This document shows positions 27,401-36,801 of a stretch of 64,000 bases of DNA, in pieces. Position 1 is the first letter of the stretch. Each line of letters begins with the position of its first letter. Source of the DNA: Hungatella hathewayi (GTDB lineage: Bacteria > Bacillota > Clostridia > Lachnospirales > Lachnospiraceae); contig CP102274.1 in NCBI GenBank assembly GCA_025149285.1, positions 2,743,501 through 2,807,500 of the forward strand. Direction: 5' to 3'. Under the pieces are notes generated by a model. The model was not told the origin of the DNA, made no database searches, and saw only the letters and a program-made list of their open reading frames with translations. The position numbers and the translations under genes are program-made.

Positions 27401-27500
27401 CTACATTGGACGGCCTCAGATGGAAATCCGTCCAATCGATCCGTACATCGTCAGGAAAATGCAGGAATTCGCCGAAAAATCGGACTTTTCACAGAAATAG
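24450..27500 (+). CDS. Membrane GGDEF/EAL cyclic-di-GMP signalling protein with Cache-like sensor
   Basis: 1016 residues: helix 1 (about 12-35), a large extracytoplasmic Cache-like region (about 40-365), helix 2 (about 372-392), HAMP-like linker, a PAS-like segment (about 450-560), GGDEF domain (about 585-745) and EAL domain (about 760-1010). The cyclase motif reads SGDEF near residue 656, one glycine changed. The phosphodiesterase signature is ELL rather than EAL near residue 786. The other catalytic residues are visible (FINS, VTELTEGE, AIDDFGAGYNS, IIKVDMSLV, LAEGVET, QGYYIGRP), so hydrolase activity is plausible. The preceding binding protein, 2 bp away, probably belongs to the same signalling unit. 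Confidence 0.93.
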   Translation: MKKSRNESIRTHLLWPLLVLLIIQALIMAGMVLFGGVSKKLKNNEIHILSENTDNTRLYLEKETIHQWINVINDSGSMASEIQSVLDEQHKDASCISNDYDLNRKIADGIINRAVDLMRRSYGTGIFVVLNGPAAQNSTENTKAGFYIRDSNPGRSYNQDNSSLLLERGLPSLANKYGIPLDSFWDLGFDVTADDGSTDYYKKPFDSAVENQAKAGERLNFAYLSKPFRLSPKDIPVITYSAPIILEDGSVVGVFGLEMGIGRIEQVLSADRTESSFEVCYALGVRQAGENIITPVASSGYLYNQYFKGDEYLEYTDNEEEGIGELRSSDRAGWYASVKQLDVYNYNTPFEQEEWVLVGMARKNDLLSFYNSIRGMLLSSILIPIILSVFGVFVIGKIVTDPIRGLVNEVRKRSGEHGLTLTRVHIGEIDELTETIEQLSADVERSASKISSILEHANVLIGVFEYEETNESVFCSRSIFEMMGWAEPEEPYCYMSSGEFQKRMEEAIRNTKKDGVNYLFHINVSPASDDTGEAGVACGPAAFSRGRWVRLILDKQEPGTILGVLSDVTSDVEEKEKLERERNYDLLTNLYNRRAFREQLVVAMADGGIQTAAVAMWDLDNLKYINDTYGHDEGDRYIVLFASCLKRLEKDGAIVSRYSGDEFVTLIYGSGGKEEIRHRVTGFMQFLQTVSLEMKGGYQIPIRVSGGMAWYPDDAVDFDTLLNYADFAMYMVKHSVKGIIMEFDSNDYSNNSYMLAGREELNRMLETREVDFAFQPITRRDGSVFGYELLMRPNFTNLKGIKEVLNLARAQAKLTQMETLTWYAGLKAVEKQDQAGALGQTERLFINSIASACMSKEEEADLWNRYGRYLSRVVTELTEGEPVNQEYMRRKIAVTKEWNGLIAIDDFGAGYNSETVLLDMEPDIIKVDMSLVQRIHEDPNRQLILNNILDFAAQNHITVLAEGVETKEELEFLIQCGVELFQGYYIGRPQMEIRPIDPYIVRKMQEFAEKSDFSQK

Positions 27501-27526
27501 TACTGGAATTTACCGAATGAGTATGC

Positions 27527-27532
27527 TATAAT
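27527..27532 (+). promoter_or_regulatory. Extended -10 promoter for tig
   Basis: TGC followed by TATAAT forms an extended -10 element 69 bp before the tig start. The -35 region at 17-bp spacing (TGGAAT) is poor, which an extended -10 can tolerate. Confidence 0.55.
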
Positions 27533-27600
27533 GCTAAATTGAAGTGTAACGCCCTGTCGGTATGGCGGTTCACATATATATTCAAGGAGGAACCCATAGA

Positions 27601-28887
27601 ATGAGTTTACAAGTAGAGAAATTAGAAAAGAACATGGCAAAAATAACCGTAGAGGTACCAGCTGAACAGTTTGAGAAAGCGCTCACCGCGGCTTTTAATA
27701 AGAATAAGAGCAGATTCAACATACCTGGCTTCAGAAAAGGAAAAGCTCCTCAGGCCATGGTAGAAAAGATGTACGGCGTAGAGGTATTATATGAGGATGC
27801 CATCAATGAGGCGCTCGACGCTACTTACGGCGATGCCGTTACCGAGAGCGGACTGGAGGTTGTATCCAGACCTGAAATCGACGTTGTACAGGTTGAGAAG
27901 GGAAAAGAACTTATCTACACAGCGACTGTAGCTGTTAAGCCGGAGGTAACACTCGGCGAATACAAAGGAATCGAAGTAGAGAAGGCATCCGCTGAAGTGA
28001 CTGACGAGGACATCGAGGCAGAGCTTAAGAAGGTTCAGGAGCAGAACTCCAGACTGATCACCGTAGAGGACAGAGCTGTAGAAGACGGAGACCAGACTGT
28101 TATTGATTTCGAAGGATCTGTAGATGGAACCCCGTTTGAAGGCGGAAAGGGCGAGGATTATCCTTTAACCATCGGTTCCCATTCCTTCATCGATACATTT
28201 GAAGAGCAGTTAATCGGTAAGAACATCGGCGAAGAGTGCGAAGTTCACGTAACCTTCCCGGAGGAATACCATGCAAAGGAACTGGCGGGTAAGCCGGCAG
28301 TATTCAAGGTAACTGTTAAAGAGATCAAGAGAAAAGAGCTTCCGGAATTAAACGATGAGTTTGCCGGAGAGGTATCTGAGTTCGAGACTCTCGAAGAGTA
28401 CAAGAACGATGTAAAGTCCAAGCTTTCTTTAAAGAAGCAGAAAGACGCCGCTACAGAGAATGAGAATCACGTTGTTGACAAGGTAGTTGAGAATGCGCAG
28501 ATGGATATTCCGGAGCCGATGATCGACAGCCAGGTGAATAACATGGTGAATGACTATGCAAGAAGAATGCAGAGCCAGGGCCTTTCCCTTGAACAGTACA
28601 TGCAGTTTACAGGTATGACAATCGAGACTTTAAAGGAACAGATGAAGCCGCAGGCAGTTAAGAGGATTCAGACCAGACTCGTATTAGAAGCGATCGTGAA
28701 GGCTGAGAATATCACGGTTTCCGATGAAGCTGTTGAGAAAGAAATCGCAGATATGGCGGAATCCTACAAGATGGAAGTTGCCCAGATTAAGGAATACATG
28801 GGTGAGAACGGCATCGAGCAGATGAAGGAAGACTTAGCGGTTCAGGAGGCAGTTGATTTCCTGGTTGCTGAGGCAAAGTTAGTTTAA
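27601..28887 (+). CDS. tig: Trigger factor
   Basis: 428-residue ribosome-bound chaperone and peptidyl-prolyl isomerase. The ribosome-binding signature is FRKGKAPQ within NIPGFRKGKAPQAMVEKMYG. The FKBP-type domain is in the middle (VEDGDQTVIDFEGSVDGTPFEGG, about 150-240), and the C-terminal helical cradle is complete. The ATG at 27601 lies 10 nt after AAGGAGG; the frame continues upstream but without support. It heads the order tig-clpP-clpX-lon-engB, common in Firmicutes. Confidence 0.98.
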   Translation: MSLQVEKLEKNMAKITVEVPAEQFEKALTAAFNKNKSRFNIPGFRKGKAPQAMVEKMYGVEVLYEDAINEALDATYGDAVTESGLEVVSRPEIDVVQVEKGKELIYTATVAVKPEVTLGEYKGIEVEKASAEVTDEDIEAELKKVQEQNSRLITVEDRAVEDGDQTVIDFEGSVDGTPFEGGKGEDYPLTIGSHSFIDTFEEQLIGKNIGEECEVHVTFPEEYHAKELAGKPAVFKVTVKEIKRKELPELNDEFAGEVSEFETLEEYKNDVKSKLSLKKQKDAATENENHVVDKVVENAQMDIPEPMIDSQVNNMVNDYARRMQSQGLSLEQYMQFTGMTIETLKEQMKPQAVKRIQTRLVLEAIVKAENITVSDEAVEKEIADMAESYKMEVAQIKEYMGENGIEQMKEDLAVQEAVDFLVAEAKLV

Positions 28888-28968
28888 TACGTTCAGAAGA
28901 CCGGGGAGATTCCTGACAAAGTCTGGAGTCTGCTCGGCTTTCGTAATATAAGGACAGGAGGAAACAAT

Positions 28969-29556
28969 ATGAGTTTAGTACCTTATGTCATTGAATCGAC
29001 GAGTAAGGGCGAGCGTTCTTACGATATTTATTCAAGACTCTTAAAAGAAAGAATCATTTTCCTGGGTGAAGAAGTGACGGATGTATCCGCGAGCATCGTT
29101 GTAGCCCAGCTTCTGTTTCTGGAGGCGGAGGATCCCAATAAGGACATCAACCTCTATATCAACAGCCCGGGCGGTTCCGTAACCGCAGGTATGGCGATCT
29201 ACGATACGATGAACTATATCAAGTGTGATGTTTCCACCGTATGTATGGGCATGGCGGCCAGCATGGGCGCATTTTTACTGTCCGGCGGTGCAAAGGGAAA
29301 GAGATTCGCTCTTCCCAACGCAGAGATTATGATTCATCAGCCTTCCGGCGGCGCACAGGGACAGGCGACGGAGATCAAAATTGTTGCAGAAAACATCTTA
29401 AAGATCAAAAAGCGTTTGAACGAGATTCTGGCTGCAAACACAGGCCAGCCGTATGAAGTAATCGAACGCGATACAGAGCGCGACAATTACATGAACGCAG
29501 AAGAAGCAAAAGCTTACGGCCTGATTGATGAAATCATTTACAGCCACGAGCATTAA
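28969..29556 (+). CDS. clpP: ATP-dependent Clp protease proteolytic subunit
   Basis: 195-residue serine peptidase that forms the 14-subunit chamber used with ClpX, ClpA or ClpC. The catalytic serine is S98 in [11 protein letters not shown], the histidine is in [17 protein letters not shown] and the aspartate in [34 protein letters not shown] is the oxyanion-hole region. A consensus AGGAGG site precedes the ATG. The gene lies 82 bp after tig and 46 bp before clpX. Confidence 0.98.
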   Translation: MSLVPYVIESTSKGERSYDIYSRLLKERIIFLGEEVTDVSASIVVAQLLFLEAEDPNKDINLYINSPGGSVTAGMAIYDTMNYIKCDVSTVCMGMAASMGAFLLSGGAKGKRFALPNAEIMIHQPSGGAQGQATEIKIVAENILKIKKRLNEILAANTGQPYEVIERDTERDNYMNAEEAKAYGLIDEIIYSHEH

Positions 29557-29602
29557 GCCAGAATGAAGTTAGTGATTAAATGAGAAAGAATGAGGTGTGT
29601 AT

Positions 29603-30904
29603 ATGCCGGTCAGAACGGACGACAAAATCCGATGCTCTTTTTGCGGGAAAACGCAGGACCAGGTAAAGAAACTGATTGCCGGTTCCAATAATGTCTATAT
29701 CTGTGATGAGTGTATCGATCTCTGTGCAGAGATATTAGAAGAAGAGTTCGACAGTCATGAAGAAGAAGGGCCTGATTTCAGCGACATCAACTTAATGAAG
29801 CCGAAGGAGATCAAGTCATTTCTGGATGACTACGTCATTGGGCAGGACAGTGCGAAAAAAGTATTGTCTGTAGCGGTCTATAATCACTATAAGAGAATCA
29901 CGTCCAGGCGAAGCATGGATGTGGATGTACAGAAGAGCAATATCCTGATGCTGGGGCCAACCGGCTGCGGAAAAACGTACGTGGCGCAGACGCTTGCAAA
30001 AGTGCTGAACGTGCCGTTTGCCATCGCGGATGCCACCGCTCTCACAGAGGCGGGCTACGTGGGCGAGGATGTAGAGAATATTCTGCTCAAGCTGATTCAG
30101 GCAGCAGATTACGATATCAGCAGGGCTGAATACGGTATTATTTATATCGATGAAATTGATAAGATAACGAAAAAATCCGAGAACGTGTCCATCACGAGAG
30201 ACGTATCCGGTGAAGGGGTGCAGCAGGCACTCTTAAAGATTCTGGAGGGAACGGTTGCCAGCGTTCCGCCGCAGGGCGGAAGAAAGCACCCGCACCAGGA
30301 GCTTCTTCAGATCGATACCACGAATATTCTGTTTATCTGCGGCGGAGCCTTCGACGGGCTTGAGAAGATCATCGAGAGCCGCTTAAGCGCGGGCTCCATC
30401 GGATTTAACGCCGAGATCGTGGATAAGAACAGAACCGATATCGATGATCTGCTGAAGAAAGTCCTTCCGCAGGATCTTGTAAAATTTGGTCTGATTCCGG
30501 AGTTTATCGGCCGTGTGCCGGTTACGGTTTCCTTAGAGCTTCTCGATAAGGAGGCTCTGGTAAAAATTCTGACAGAACCGAAAAACGCCTTAATCAAACA
30601 GTATCAGAAGCTGTTTGAGCTGGACGATGTGAAGCTGGAACTGACCGAGGAAGCCGTCGAAAGGATTGCGGAGCTGGCAGTGGAGAGAAAGACGGGGGCC
30701 AGAGGCCTGCGCTCTATTATGGAGAGCGTCATGATGGATATCATGTATGAGATTCCATCCGACAGCAATATCGGCATCTGTACGATTACCAAGGCTGTCG
30801 TGAACAAAGAGGGAGAGCCGGAGATCATCTACAGAGATACGACGGTGCCCAGAAAATCCCTGGCACAGAAACTGAGAAAAGATAAGACAGGCGAGATTGC
30901 ATAG
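29603..30904 (+). CDS. clpX: ATP-dependent Clp protease ATP-binding subunit ClpX
   Basis: 433-residue AAA+ unfoldase partner of ClpP. The N-terminal C4 zinc finger is visible (CSFCGKTQ then CDECIDLC), Walker A is GPTGCGKT, Walker B is [10 protein letters not shown], the pore loop is GYVGEDVE, and sensor 2 lies in [11 protein letters not shown]. The ATG at 29603 is 7 nt after GAGG; the in-frame GTG at 29597 is too close to that site. Confidence 0.98.
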   Translation: MPVRTDDKIRCSFCGKTQDQVKKLIAGSNNVYICDECIDLCAEILEEEFDSHEEEGPDFSDINLMKPKEIKSFLDDYVIGQDSAKKVLSVAVYNHYKRITSRRSMDVDVQKSNILMLGPTGCGKTYVAQTLAKVLNVPFAIADATALTEAGYVGEDVENILLKLIQAADYDISRAEYGIIYIDEIDKITKKSENVSITRDVSGEGVQQALLKILEGTVASVPPQGGRKHPHQELLQIDTTNILFICGGAFDGLEKIIESRLSAGSIGFNAEIVDKNRTDIDDLLKKVLPQDLVKFGLIPEFIGRVPVTVSLELLDKEALVKILTEPKNALIKQYQKLFELDDVKLELTEEAVERIAELAVERKTGARGLRSIMESVMMDIMYEIPSDSNIGICTITKAVVNKEGEPEIIYRDTTVPRKSLAQKLRKDKTGEIA

Positions 30905-30919
30905 GATCCAGAGAAAGTT

Positions 30920-31023
30920 CGGAAAGGTGTTACAGCAGGAAGAACTGCTGCAGCACCTTTCCTTATTTCCGCAGGCAGCGAGCCAAACGGACGCGCGGGC
31001 AGAAAGTCAGATGGCCCGTCCGT
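30920..31023 (+). promoter_or_regulatory. Two hairpins in the clpX-lon gap
   Basis: GGAAAGGTG (30920-30928) begins an 18-bp near-perfect hairpin that closes with CACCTTTCC and has an inner CAGCAG/CTGCTG. It is followed by TTATTT, a weak U tract, so partial termination is possible. A second stem pairs AACGGAC and GGGC (about 30983-30999) with GCCCGTCCGTT (about 31013-31023) shortly before the lon ribosome site. These could tune lon expression relative to clpX. Confidence 0.5.
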
Positions 31024-31049
31024 TCTGTCGGGATGCAAAGGAGAGAAAA

Positions 31050-33383
31050 ATGGAAGATAAGACAATAACGATGCCGGTCATTGCTTTGCGTGGCATGACT
31101 GTCCTTCCTAAAATGATGATACATTTCGATATCAGCCGCAGTAAATCCATCGCGGCTGTGGAGAAGGCGATGATCGGAGACCAGAAAGTCTGCCTCGTTA
31201 CCCAGAAGAACAGCGAGGAAGCAGATCCGGGAATCGATGAGCTCTATCAGGTAGGCTGTGTGGCGCTGATCAAGCAGCTGGTGAAGATTCCGAACAATGT
31301 GGTACGTGTCATGGTCGAGGGCCTGGAGCGAGTGGAGCTTCTGGGACTGGACAGCGAGGAACCCATGCTTGTAGGCGAAATTGAAGGTCTGACGGAATCG
31401 GATGATTCCCTGGACTGCGTTACGAGACAGGCCATGGTTCGGATCCTGAAGGAAAAACTGGAAGAATACGGCAGGGAAAACCCCAGGATGCTGAAGGAAG
31501 TCTTCCCGAACCTGATGATGGTTACAGATTTAGGCGAGCTTCTGGATCAGATTGCGATCCAGCTTCCGTGGGACTACAAGAGCCGCCAGCAGGTTCTGGA
31601 ATGTGTACTGCTGGAAGAACGGTATGAGACTGTCATGGGAAATCTCCTGACAGAGATCGAGATTACCCGCGTAAAACGGGAGATCCAGGGCCGTGTCAAG
31701 GAGAATGTAGATAAGAACCAGAAGGACTATATCCTGCGGGAGCAGTTAAAGGTAATCCGCGAGGAGCTGGGGGAGGACAATCCTCTGTCCGATGCGGATG
31801 AATATGAGAAGCAGCTGAAGGCTCTGAAGGCGGACAAGGAGACGAAGGACAAGATCCACAGGGAAATCGAGCGGTTTAAGGCCATGCCGGGAGGCAGCCA
31901 GGAAGCCAATGTACTCCGGATGTATCTGGAGACGGTGCTGGATCTTCCGTGGAAAAAAATGTCGAAGGACAACAACAATATGACTCACGCCGAAGAGATC
32001 CTAAACGCGGATCATTACGGTCTGGAAAAGGTGAAGGAGAGGATTCTGGAATATCTGGCTGTCCGTATTCTGACGAAGAAGGGGACAAGCCCGATTATCT
32101 GTCTGGTGGGACCTCCGGGAACCGGTAAAACATCCATCGCCCGGTCCGTGGCAAGGGCGCTGAACAAGCAGTACGTCCGCATCAGCCTTGGAGGAATCCA
32201 TGACGAGGCGGAGATCAGAGGCCACCGGAAGACGTATGTCGGAGCCATGCCGGGCCGAATAGTGGAAGCCATGCGCCAGGCGGGCGTCAGCAATCCGCTG
32301 ATGCTGTTGGATGAGATCGACAAGGTGAGCAGCGATTATAAGGGAGACACTTCATCGGCGCTTTTGGAGGTTCTGGACAGCGAACAGAATGTGAAGTTCC
32401 GGGACCATTATGTGGAACTGCCCATTGATCTGTCCAATGTGCTGTTTATCGCAACGGCAAATACGACGCAGACGATTCCGGGTCCGCTTCTCGACCGTAT
32501 GGAAGTGATTGAAGTAAACAGCTATACGGAGAATGAAAAGTTCCATATTGCGAAAAACTATCTGGTAAGGAAGCAGCTAGAACGGAACGGACTGACGGAG
32601 GAACAGGTCTCCATCACCGATAAGGCTCTGGAGAAGATTATCCATAATTATACCAGGGAAGCGGGAGTGAGAAATCTGGAACGCCGGATCGGCGATATCT
32701 GCAGGAAGGCGGCCAGGGAGTTTCTGGAAGATAAGAAAAAGGCAATCCGGATCACGGAAAACGGACTGGAAAAGTATCTGGGCAAGGAAAAGATTACCTT
32801 TGAGGATGTCAACGAGGAAGATCAGGTGGGAATCGTAAGAGGACTGGCCTGGACCAGTGTGGGTGGAGATACCTTACAGATCGAGGTCAACGTTATGCCG
32901 GGGAAGGGAACGCTTCAGATGACCGGCCAGATGGGCGATGTGATGAAGGAATCGGCTCAGACGGCATTAAGCTACATTCGTTCCATCTGCCCGGAATACG
33001 GCGTAGCGGACGATTACTTTGAAAAACACGATATTCACCTCCATATTCCGGAGGGAGCGGTGCCGAAGGACGGTCCTTCAGCCGGCATTACCATGGCAAC
33101 CGCCATGCTTTCGGCTGTGACAGGAAGAAAAGTGGATGCAAAGCTGGCTATGACGGGTGAGATTACGCTGCGCGGAAGGGCGCTTCCGATCGGCGGCTTA
33201 AAGGAGAAGATCCTGGCAGCCAGGATGGCTCATATGAAGAGAGTTCTCGTACCGGATAAGAACAGGCCTGATATTGCGGAGCTGTCGAAGGAGATCACGA
33301 AAGGGCTGACCATCATTTTTGTGAAGGATATGGCTGATGTGCTTAAGGAAGCTCTGGTATCACCTGCGCCAGTGAGCGAATAG
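31050..33383 (+). CDS. lon: ATP-dependent protease Lon
   Basis: 777-residue Lon with the N-terminal substrate-binding domain ([20 protein letters not shown]), an AAA+ module with Walker A GPPGTGKT and Walker B MLLDEIDK, and the C-terminal peptidase. The catalytic serine is S677 in [15 protein letters not shown] and the lysine K720 in [10 protein letters not shown]. The start at 31050 follows AAGGAGAG; the frame runs back over the clpX stop without ribosome-site support and would add an unrelated ~50-residue leader. Length matches typical bacterial Lon. Confidence 0.98.
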   Translation: MEDKTITMPVIALRGMTVLPKMMIHFDISRSKSIAAVEKAMIGDQKVCLVTQKNSEEADPGIDELYQVGCVALIKQLVKIPNNVVRVMVEGLERVELLGLDSEEPMLVGEIEGLTESDDSLDCVTRQAMVRILKEKLEEYGRENPRMLKEVFPNLMMVTDLGELLDQIAIQLPWDYKSRQQVLECVLLEERYETVMGNLLTEIEITRVKREIQGRVKENVDKNQKDYILREQLKVIREELGEDNPLSDADEYEKQLKALKADKETKDKIHREIERFKAMPGGSQEANVLRMYLETVLDLPWKKMSKDNNNMTHAEEILNADHYGLEKVKERILEYLAVRILTKKGTSPIICLVGPPGTGKTSIARSVARALNKQYVRISLGGIHDEAEIRGHRKTYVGAMPGRIVEAMRQAGVSNPLMLLDEIDKVSSDYKGDTSSALLEVLDSEQNVKFRDHYVELPIDLSNVLFIATANTTQTIPGPLLDRMEVIEVNSYTENEKFHIAKNYLVRKQLERNGLTEEQVSITDKALEKIIHNYTREAGVRNLERRIGDICRKAAREFLEDKKKAIRITENGLEKYLGKEKITFEDVNEEDQVGIVRGLAWTSVGGDTLQIEVNVMPGKGTLQMTGQMGDVMKESAQTALSYIRSICPEYGVADDYFEKHDIHLHIPEGAVPKDGPSAGITMATAMLSAVTGRKVDAKLAMTGEITLRGRALPIGGLKEKILAARMAHMKRVLVPDKNRPDIAELSKEITKGLTIIFVKDMADVLKEALVSPAPVSE

Positions 33384-33395
33384 AAAGGAATCCAT

Positions 33396-33986
33396 ATGAT
33401 TATCAAAACCGTAGAACTGGAGACTGTGTGCGGAATCACCAGCACGCTTCCGGAAAATACAAGGCCGGAGTTTGCATTTGCAGGGAAATCCAATGTGGGA
33501 AAGTCGTCGTTAATCAATGCGCTGATGAACCGCAAGGCTTATGCGCGCACTTCCTCCCAGCCGGGCAAAACACAGACCATCAATTTTTACAACATTAACG
33601 ACACTCTTTACTACGTGGATTTACCCGGCTACGGCTATGCAAAGGTAACACAGGAGGTAAAGGCCAAGTGGGGGAAGATGATCGAAAACTACCTTCACAA
33701 ATCCCCAATGCTGAAGTGTGTCTTTCTTCTGATTGATATCCGCCATGAGCCGTCTGTGAACGACAAGACCATGTATGACTGGGTTGTTTTTAACGGGTAT
33801 CAGCCGGTGATTATAGCGACGAAGCTGGACAAGATCAAGAGAAGCCAGGTGCAGAAGCATTTGAAAATGGTGCGCCAGGGACTGGGGATTGGCCAGGATG
33901 TAACGGTTATTCCGTTTTCTGCTGAGACAAAGCAGGGCAGAGAAGAAATATGGGCCCTGATTGAGGAAATGACGGGAGAGTCTTGA
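33396..33986 (+). CDS. engB: Ribosome biogenesis GTPase EngB/YsxC/YihA
   Basis: 196-residue GTPase needed for 50S subunit assembly. G1 is GKSNVGKSS, the switch region PGKTQTINFYN, G3 DLPGYGYAK, G4 ATKLDKIKRSQ, and G5 near VIPFSAETKQG. The gene is 12 bp after lon with AAAGGA before the ATG. Its last codons overlap the -35 box of the next operon's promoter. Confidence 0.97.
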   Translation: MIIKTVELETVCGITSTLPENTRPEFAFAGKSNVGKSSLINALMNRKAYARTSSQPGKTQTINFYNINDTLYYVDLPGYGYAKVTQEVKAKWGKMIENYLHKSPMLKCVFLLIDIRHEPSVNDKTMYDWVVFNGYQPVIIATKLDKIKRSQVQKHLKMVRQGLGIGQDVTVIPFSAETKQGREEIWALIEEMTGES

Positions 33987-34011
33987 CAAGAAGTAAAAAT
34001 CTTTTTATAAT
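33983..34011 (+). promoter_or_regulatory. Consensus sigma-70/sigma-A promoter of the amino-acid transporter
   Basis: TTGACA (33983-33988), 17-bp spacer, TATAAT (34006-34011): a perfect consensus. The -35 box overlaps the stop of engB. An imperfect dyad (AACCTAT near 34013 and ATAGGTT near 34042) lies in the transcribed leader and may be an operator or RNA hairpin. Confidence 0.85.
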
Positions 34012-34079
34012 GAACCTATTTATGATATAGCTTTTTGATACATAGGTTTCATTTCATAAGAGAAGAGGAGAAAACAGTT

Positions 34080-34997
34080 ATGAAAAAAACAGGAAAAAGT
34101 CTGGCAGCAGCGTGTCTTGCGGCGGTTTTAGCCATGTCGGCGCTGACTGCATGTGGAAGCAAGAGCCCGGCGGGGGATACAGCGGCCGCCGGAACGGAGA
34201 CGACTGCGGCGGGAGCAGAGAACGCTGCTGCCGGGAATGAGGGAGAGAAGAAGGTCTTAAAGGTTGCAATGGAATGCAGCTATGCACCGTACAACTGGAC
34301 CCAGCCTACCGATGGTAACGGAGCCGTGCCGATCTCAGGAAGCTCTGATTTTGCATACGGATACGATGTTATGATGGCGAAGAAGATTGCTGATACGCTG
34401 GGGTATGAACTGGAGATCGTGAAGCTGGACTGGGATTCCCTGGTGCCGGCAGTACAGTCCGGAAAGGTAGACTGTGTGATTGCAGGCCAGTCGATCACCT
34501 CCGAGCGTCTTCAGTCCGTCGATTTTACAGAGCCGTATTATTATGCAACAATCGTGACTCTGGTCAAGTCAGGAAGCAAGTATGAGAATGCGGCCAGTGT
34601 CGCAGATCTTGCAGGTGCAACCGCTACCTCCCAGATGAATACAATCTGGTATGACAACTGTCTGCCGCAGATCCAGGATGCAACCATTCAGCCGGCACAG
34701 GAATCCGCACCGGCCATGCTGGTAGCGTTAAGCTCAGGCAGATGTGATCTGGTGGTGACTGATAAGCCTACGGGACAGGCCGCGCTTATTGCATATCCGG
34801 ATTTCAAGCTTCTTGATTTTACCGGTACAGAGGGTGAATTCAAGGTATCAGATGAAGACATCAACATTGGTATCTCTTTAAAGAAGGGAAATACAGAATT
34901 GAAGGAAGCCATCGATGGCGTGCTCGCTGCGATGACCGAGGATGATTTTAACAGGATGATGGAAGAGGCGATTTCCGTACAGCCGTTATCTGAATAA
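34080..34997 (+). CDS. Polar amino-acid ABC transporter substrate-binding lipoprotein
   Basis: 305-residue lipoprotein with lipobox LTAC, an alanine/glycine/threonine linker, and a family-3 solute-binding fold: KVAMECSYAPYNWTQ, FAYGYDVMMAKKIADTLG, SGKVDCVIAGQSITSERLQSVDFTEPYY. The aspartate and arginine that bind the amino-acid alpha groups are suggested by ITSERLQ and the late CDLVVTDKPTG. The start at 34080 follows GAGGAG; the frame extends 15 codons upstream without a site. It is first in an operon with two permease/ATPase pairs. The amino acid transported is not clear. Confidence 0.93.
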   Translation: MKKTGKSLAAACLAAVLAMSALTACGSKSPAGDTAAAGTETTAAGAENAAAGNEGEKKVLKVAMECSYAPYNWTQPTDGNGAVPISGSSDFAYGYDVMMAKKIADTLGYELEIVKLDWDSLVPAVQSGKVDCVIAGQSITSERLQSVDFTEPYYYATIVTLVKSGSKYENAASVADLAGATATSQMNTIWYDNCLPQIQDATIQPAQESAPAMLVALSSGRCDLVVTDKPTGQAALIAYPDFKLLDFTGTEGEFKVSDEDINIGISLKKGNTELKEAIDGVLAAMTEDDFNRMMEEAISVQPLSE

Positions 34998-35104
34998 TTA
35001 GAATAAGAGAGATCTTCAGGGCTTGCAGGCACGGGACAGTGTAGTCGATTTCCGTGCCGCTTGTTCTGTTCGGACAAAAATTTGCAAAAAGGAGAAGTAA
35101 TCTT

Positions 35105-35905
35105 ATGTCACTGCCCTCAGATTTTTTTGGAAGGATTGTGTTTATCCTGCAGAAGTACGGGGTATCATTTTTAGACGGTGCAGGAAAGACCATGGTGATT
35201 GCCATCGTTGGCACCCTTATCGGCTGCCTGATTGGCTTCGCAGTCGGAATTGTCCAGACGATTCCTGTAGATAAGTCGGACAACCCGGTAAAAAGGGTGA
35301 TACTGGGTTTTATTAAGCTGATACTGAATGTGTATGTGGAGGTATTCCGCGGAACGCCCATGATGGTTCAGGCCATGTTTATTTACTATGGATCCTCCGT
35401 GCTTTTCGACATTAACATGTCTCCGATGTTTGCCGCCTATTTTATCGTTTCCATCAATACGGGCGCCTATATGGCGGAGACGGTGCGAGGGGGAATCCTT
35501 TCCATCGATCCGGGCCAGACTGAGGGAGCGAAAGCCATCGGCATGACGCATTTCCAGACTATGGTTAACGTCATTATGCCTCAGGCGCTGCGCAACATCA
35601 TGCCGCAGATCGGCAATAACCTGATTATTAATATCAAGGATACGTGCGTGCTGTCCGTGATCGGTGTGGTAGAGCTGTTCTACGCTACGAAGGGGGTTGC
35701 CGGTGCGTATTATACGTATTTTGAGGCGTTTACCATCACCATGGTGATCTATTTTATCCTCACGTTCACCTGCTCCAGAATCTTACGGTACTGGGAAAAG
35801 AAAATGGATGGTCCGGACAGCTACGATCTTGCGACCACCGATACGCTTGCCTATACCAGCGGCATGGTGAAATTCCCTGATCCAAATGAGAAGGAGGACA
35901 AGTAA
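35105..35905 (+). CDS. Polar amino-acid ABC transporter permease, copy 1
   Basis: 266-residue HisM/GlnP-type permease. It has the family N-terminal helix ([20 protein letters not shown]), [11 protein letters not shown], and the EAA loop [27 protein letters not shown] that contacts the ATPase. The start at 35105 follows AAGGAG; an upstream frame from 35054 lacks support. The second permease at 36802 is a close paralogue, identical over long stretches around the EAA loop. Confidence 0.94.
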   Translation: MSLPSDFFGRIVFILQKYGVSFLDGAGKTMVIAIVGTLIGCLIGFAVGIVQTIPVDKSDNPVKRVILGFIKLILNVYVEVFRGTPMMVQAMFIYYGSSVLFDINMSPMFAAYFIVSINTGAYMAETVRGGILSIDPGQTEGAKAIGMTHFQTMVNVIMPQALRNIMPQIGNNLIINIKDTCVLSVIGVVELFYATKGVAGAYYTYFEAFTITMVIYFILTFTCSRILRYWEKKMDGPDSYDLATTDTLAYTSGMVKFPDPNEKEDK

Positions 35906-35907
35906 TT

Positions 35908-36651
35908 ATGGCTGGATCAACAGTATTGGAAATCCATCATTTAAGTAAGACCTTCGGGACCAATGTGGTCCTCCGGGATATTGATTTCTCCGTTGCAGTG
36001 GGGGATGTTACGTGTATTATCGGGGCCTCCGGGTCTGGTAAATCCACGCTGCTTCGCTGCATAAATTTACTGGAGACACCGACTACGGGGGATATTCTGT
36101 ATCACAATACGGATATTACCAGCGGAAAGATGAGCGCCGCGTCATACCGGACGAAAGTGGGCATGGTGTTCCAAAGCTTTAATTTATTTAACAACATGAC
36201 GGTTCTGGACAACTGTATGGTGGGCCAGGTTAAGGTTTTAAATAAAAGTAAGGAAGATGCGAAGCGCAATGCCATGCGGTTCCTGGAAAAGGTAGGGATG
36301 GCTCCGTATATTAATGCAAAGCCGAGACAGCTTTCCGGCGGCCAGAAGCAGCGTGTGGCCATCGCCAGGGCGCTTGCCATGGAACCGGAGATTCTACTGT
36401 TTGATGAGCCGACCTCGGCTCTGGATCCGCAGATGGTCGGGGAGGTACTGGCCGTCATGAGGACGCTGGCGAGGGAAGGGCTGACCATGATCATTGTAAC
36501 CCACGAGATGGCGTTTGCCAGAGATGTCTCGAACCATGTGGTCTATATGGCTGACGGTGTCATTGAGGAAGAGGGAGCGCCGGCGGATATCTTCGGAAAT
36601 CCGCAGAAGACTTCGACGAAGGAATTTTTGAGCAGGTTTATGCAGGGGTAA
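35908..36651 (+). CDS. Polar amino-acid ABC transporter ATP-binding protein, copy 1
   Basis: 247-residue GlnQ/HisP-type ATPase, full length. Walker [11 protein letters not shown]-loop [13 protein letters not shown], signature [15 protein letters not shown], Walker [15 protein letters not shown], and the switch histidine in [11 protein letters not shown]. The tail ([25 protein letters not shown]) is what the second copy loses to a stop codon. It starts 3 bp after the permease gene. Confidence 0.95.
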   Translation: MAGSTVLEIHHLSKTFGTNVVLRDIDFSVAVGDVTCIIGASGSGKSTLLRCINLLETPTTGDILYHNTDITSGKMSAASYRTKVGMVFQSFNLFNNMTVLDNCMVGQVKVLNKSKEDAKRNAMRFLEKVGMAPYINAKPRQLSGGQKQRVAIARALAMEPEILLFDEPTSALDPQMVGEVLAVMRTLAREGLTMIIVTHEMAFARDVSNHVVYMADGVIEEEGAPADIFGNPQKTSTKEFLSRFMQG

Positions 36652-36713
36652 TAAATCGCGCGCCTGGTTCAGGCAGTCTAAAGATTATATATGGAAATCG
36701 CAATCCGATATAG

Positions 36714-36759
36714 GGACTGTGCAAAGTCTGTTGATTTTGCACAGTCCTCTTTCTATAAT
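36714..36759 (+). promoter_or_regulatory. Hairpin overlapping an internal promoter between transporter copies
   Basis: A 12-bp perfect stem GGACTGTGCAAA (36714-36725) / TTTGCACAGTCC (36736-36747) overlaps a good promoter: TTGATT (36731-36736), 17-bp spacer, TATAAT (36754-36759). The dyad could be a terminator of the first unit (TCTTTCT follows), an operator for the second, or both. Confidence 0.65.
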
Positions 36760-36801
36760 GGGCATAAATTCAAATACGACAGCAGTCAGGAGGAAGAAAT
36801 T

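Noticed and set aside
30897..31049. N-terminal extension of Lon back to 30897
   Set aside because: The frame is open but covers the clpX stop and two hairpins and lacks a start with a ribosome site; the ATG at 31050 gives the standard Lon N-terminus.
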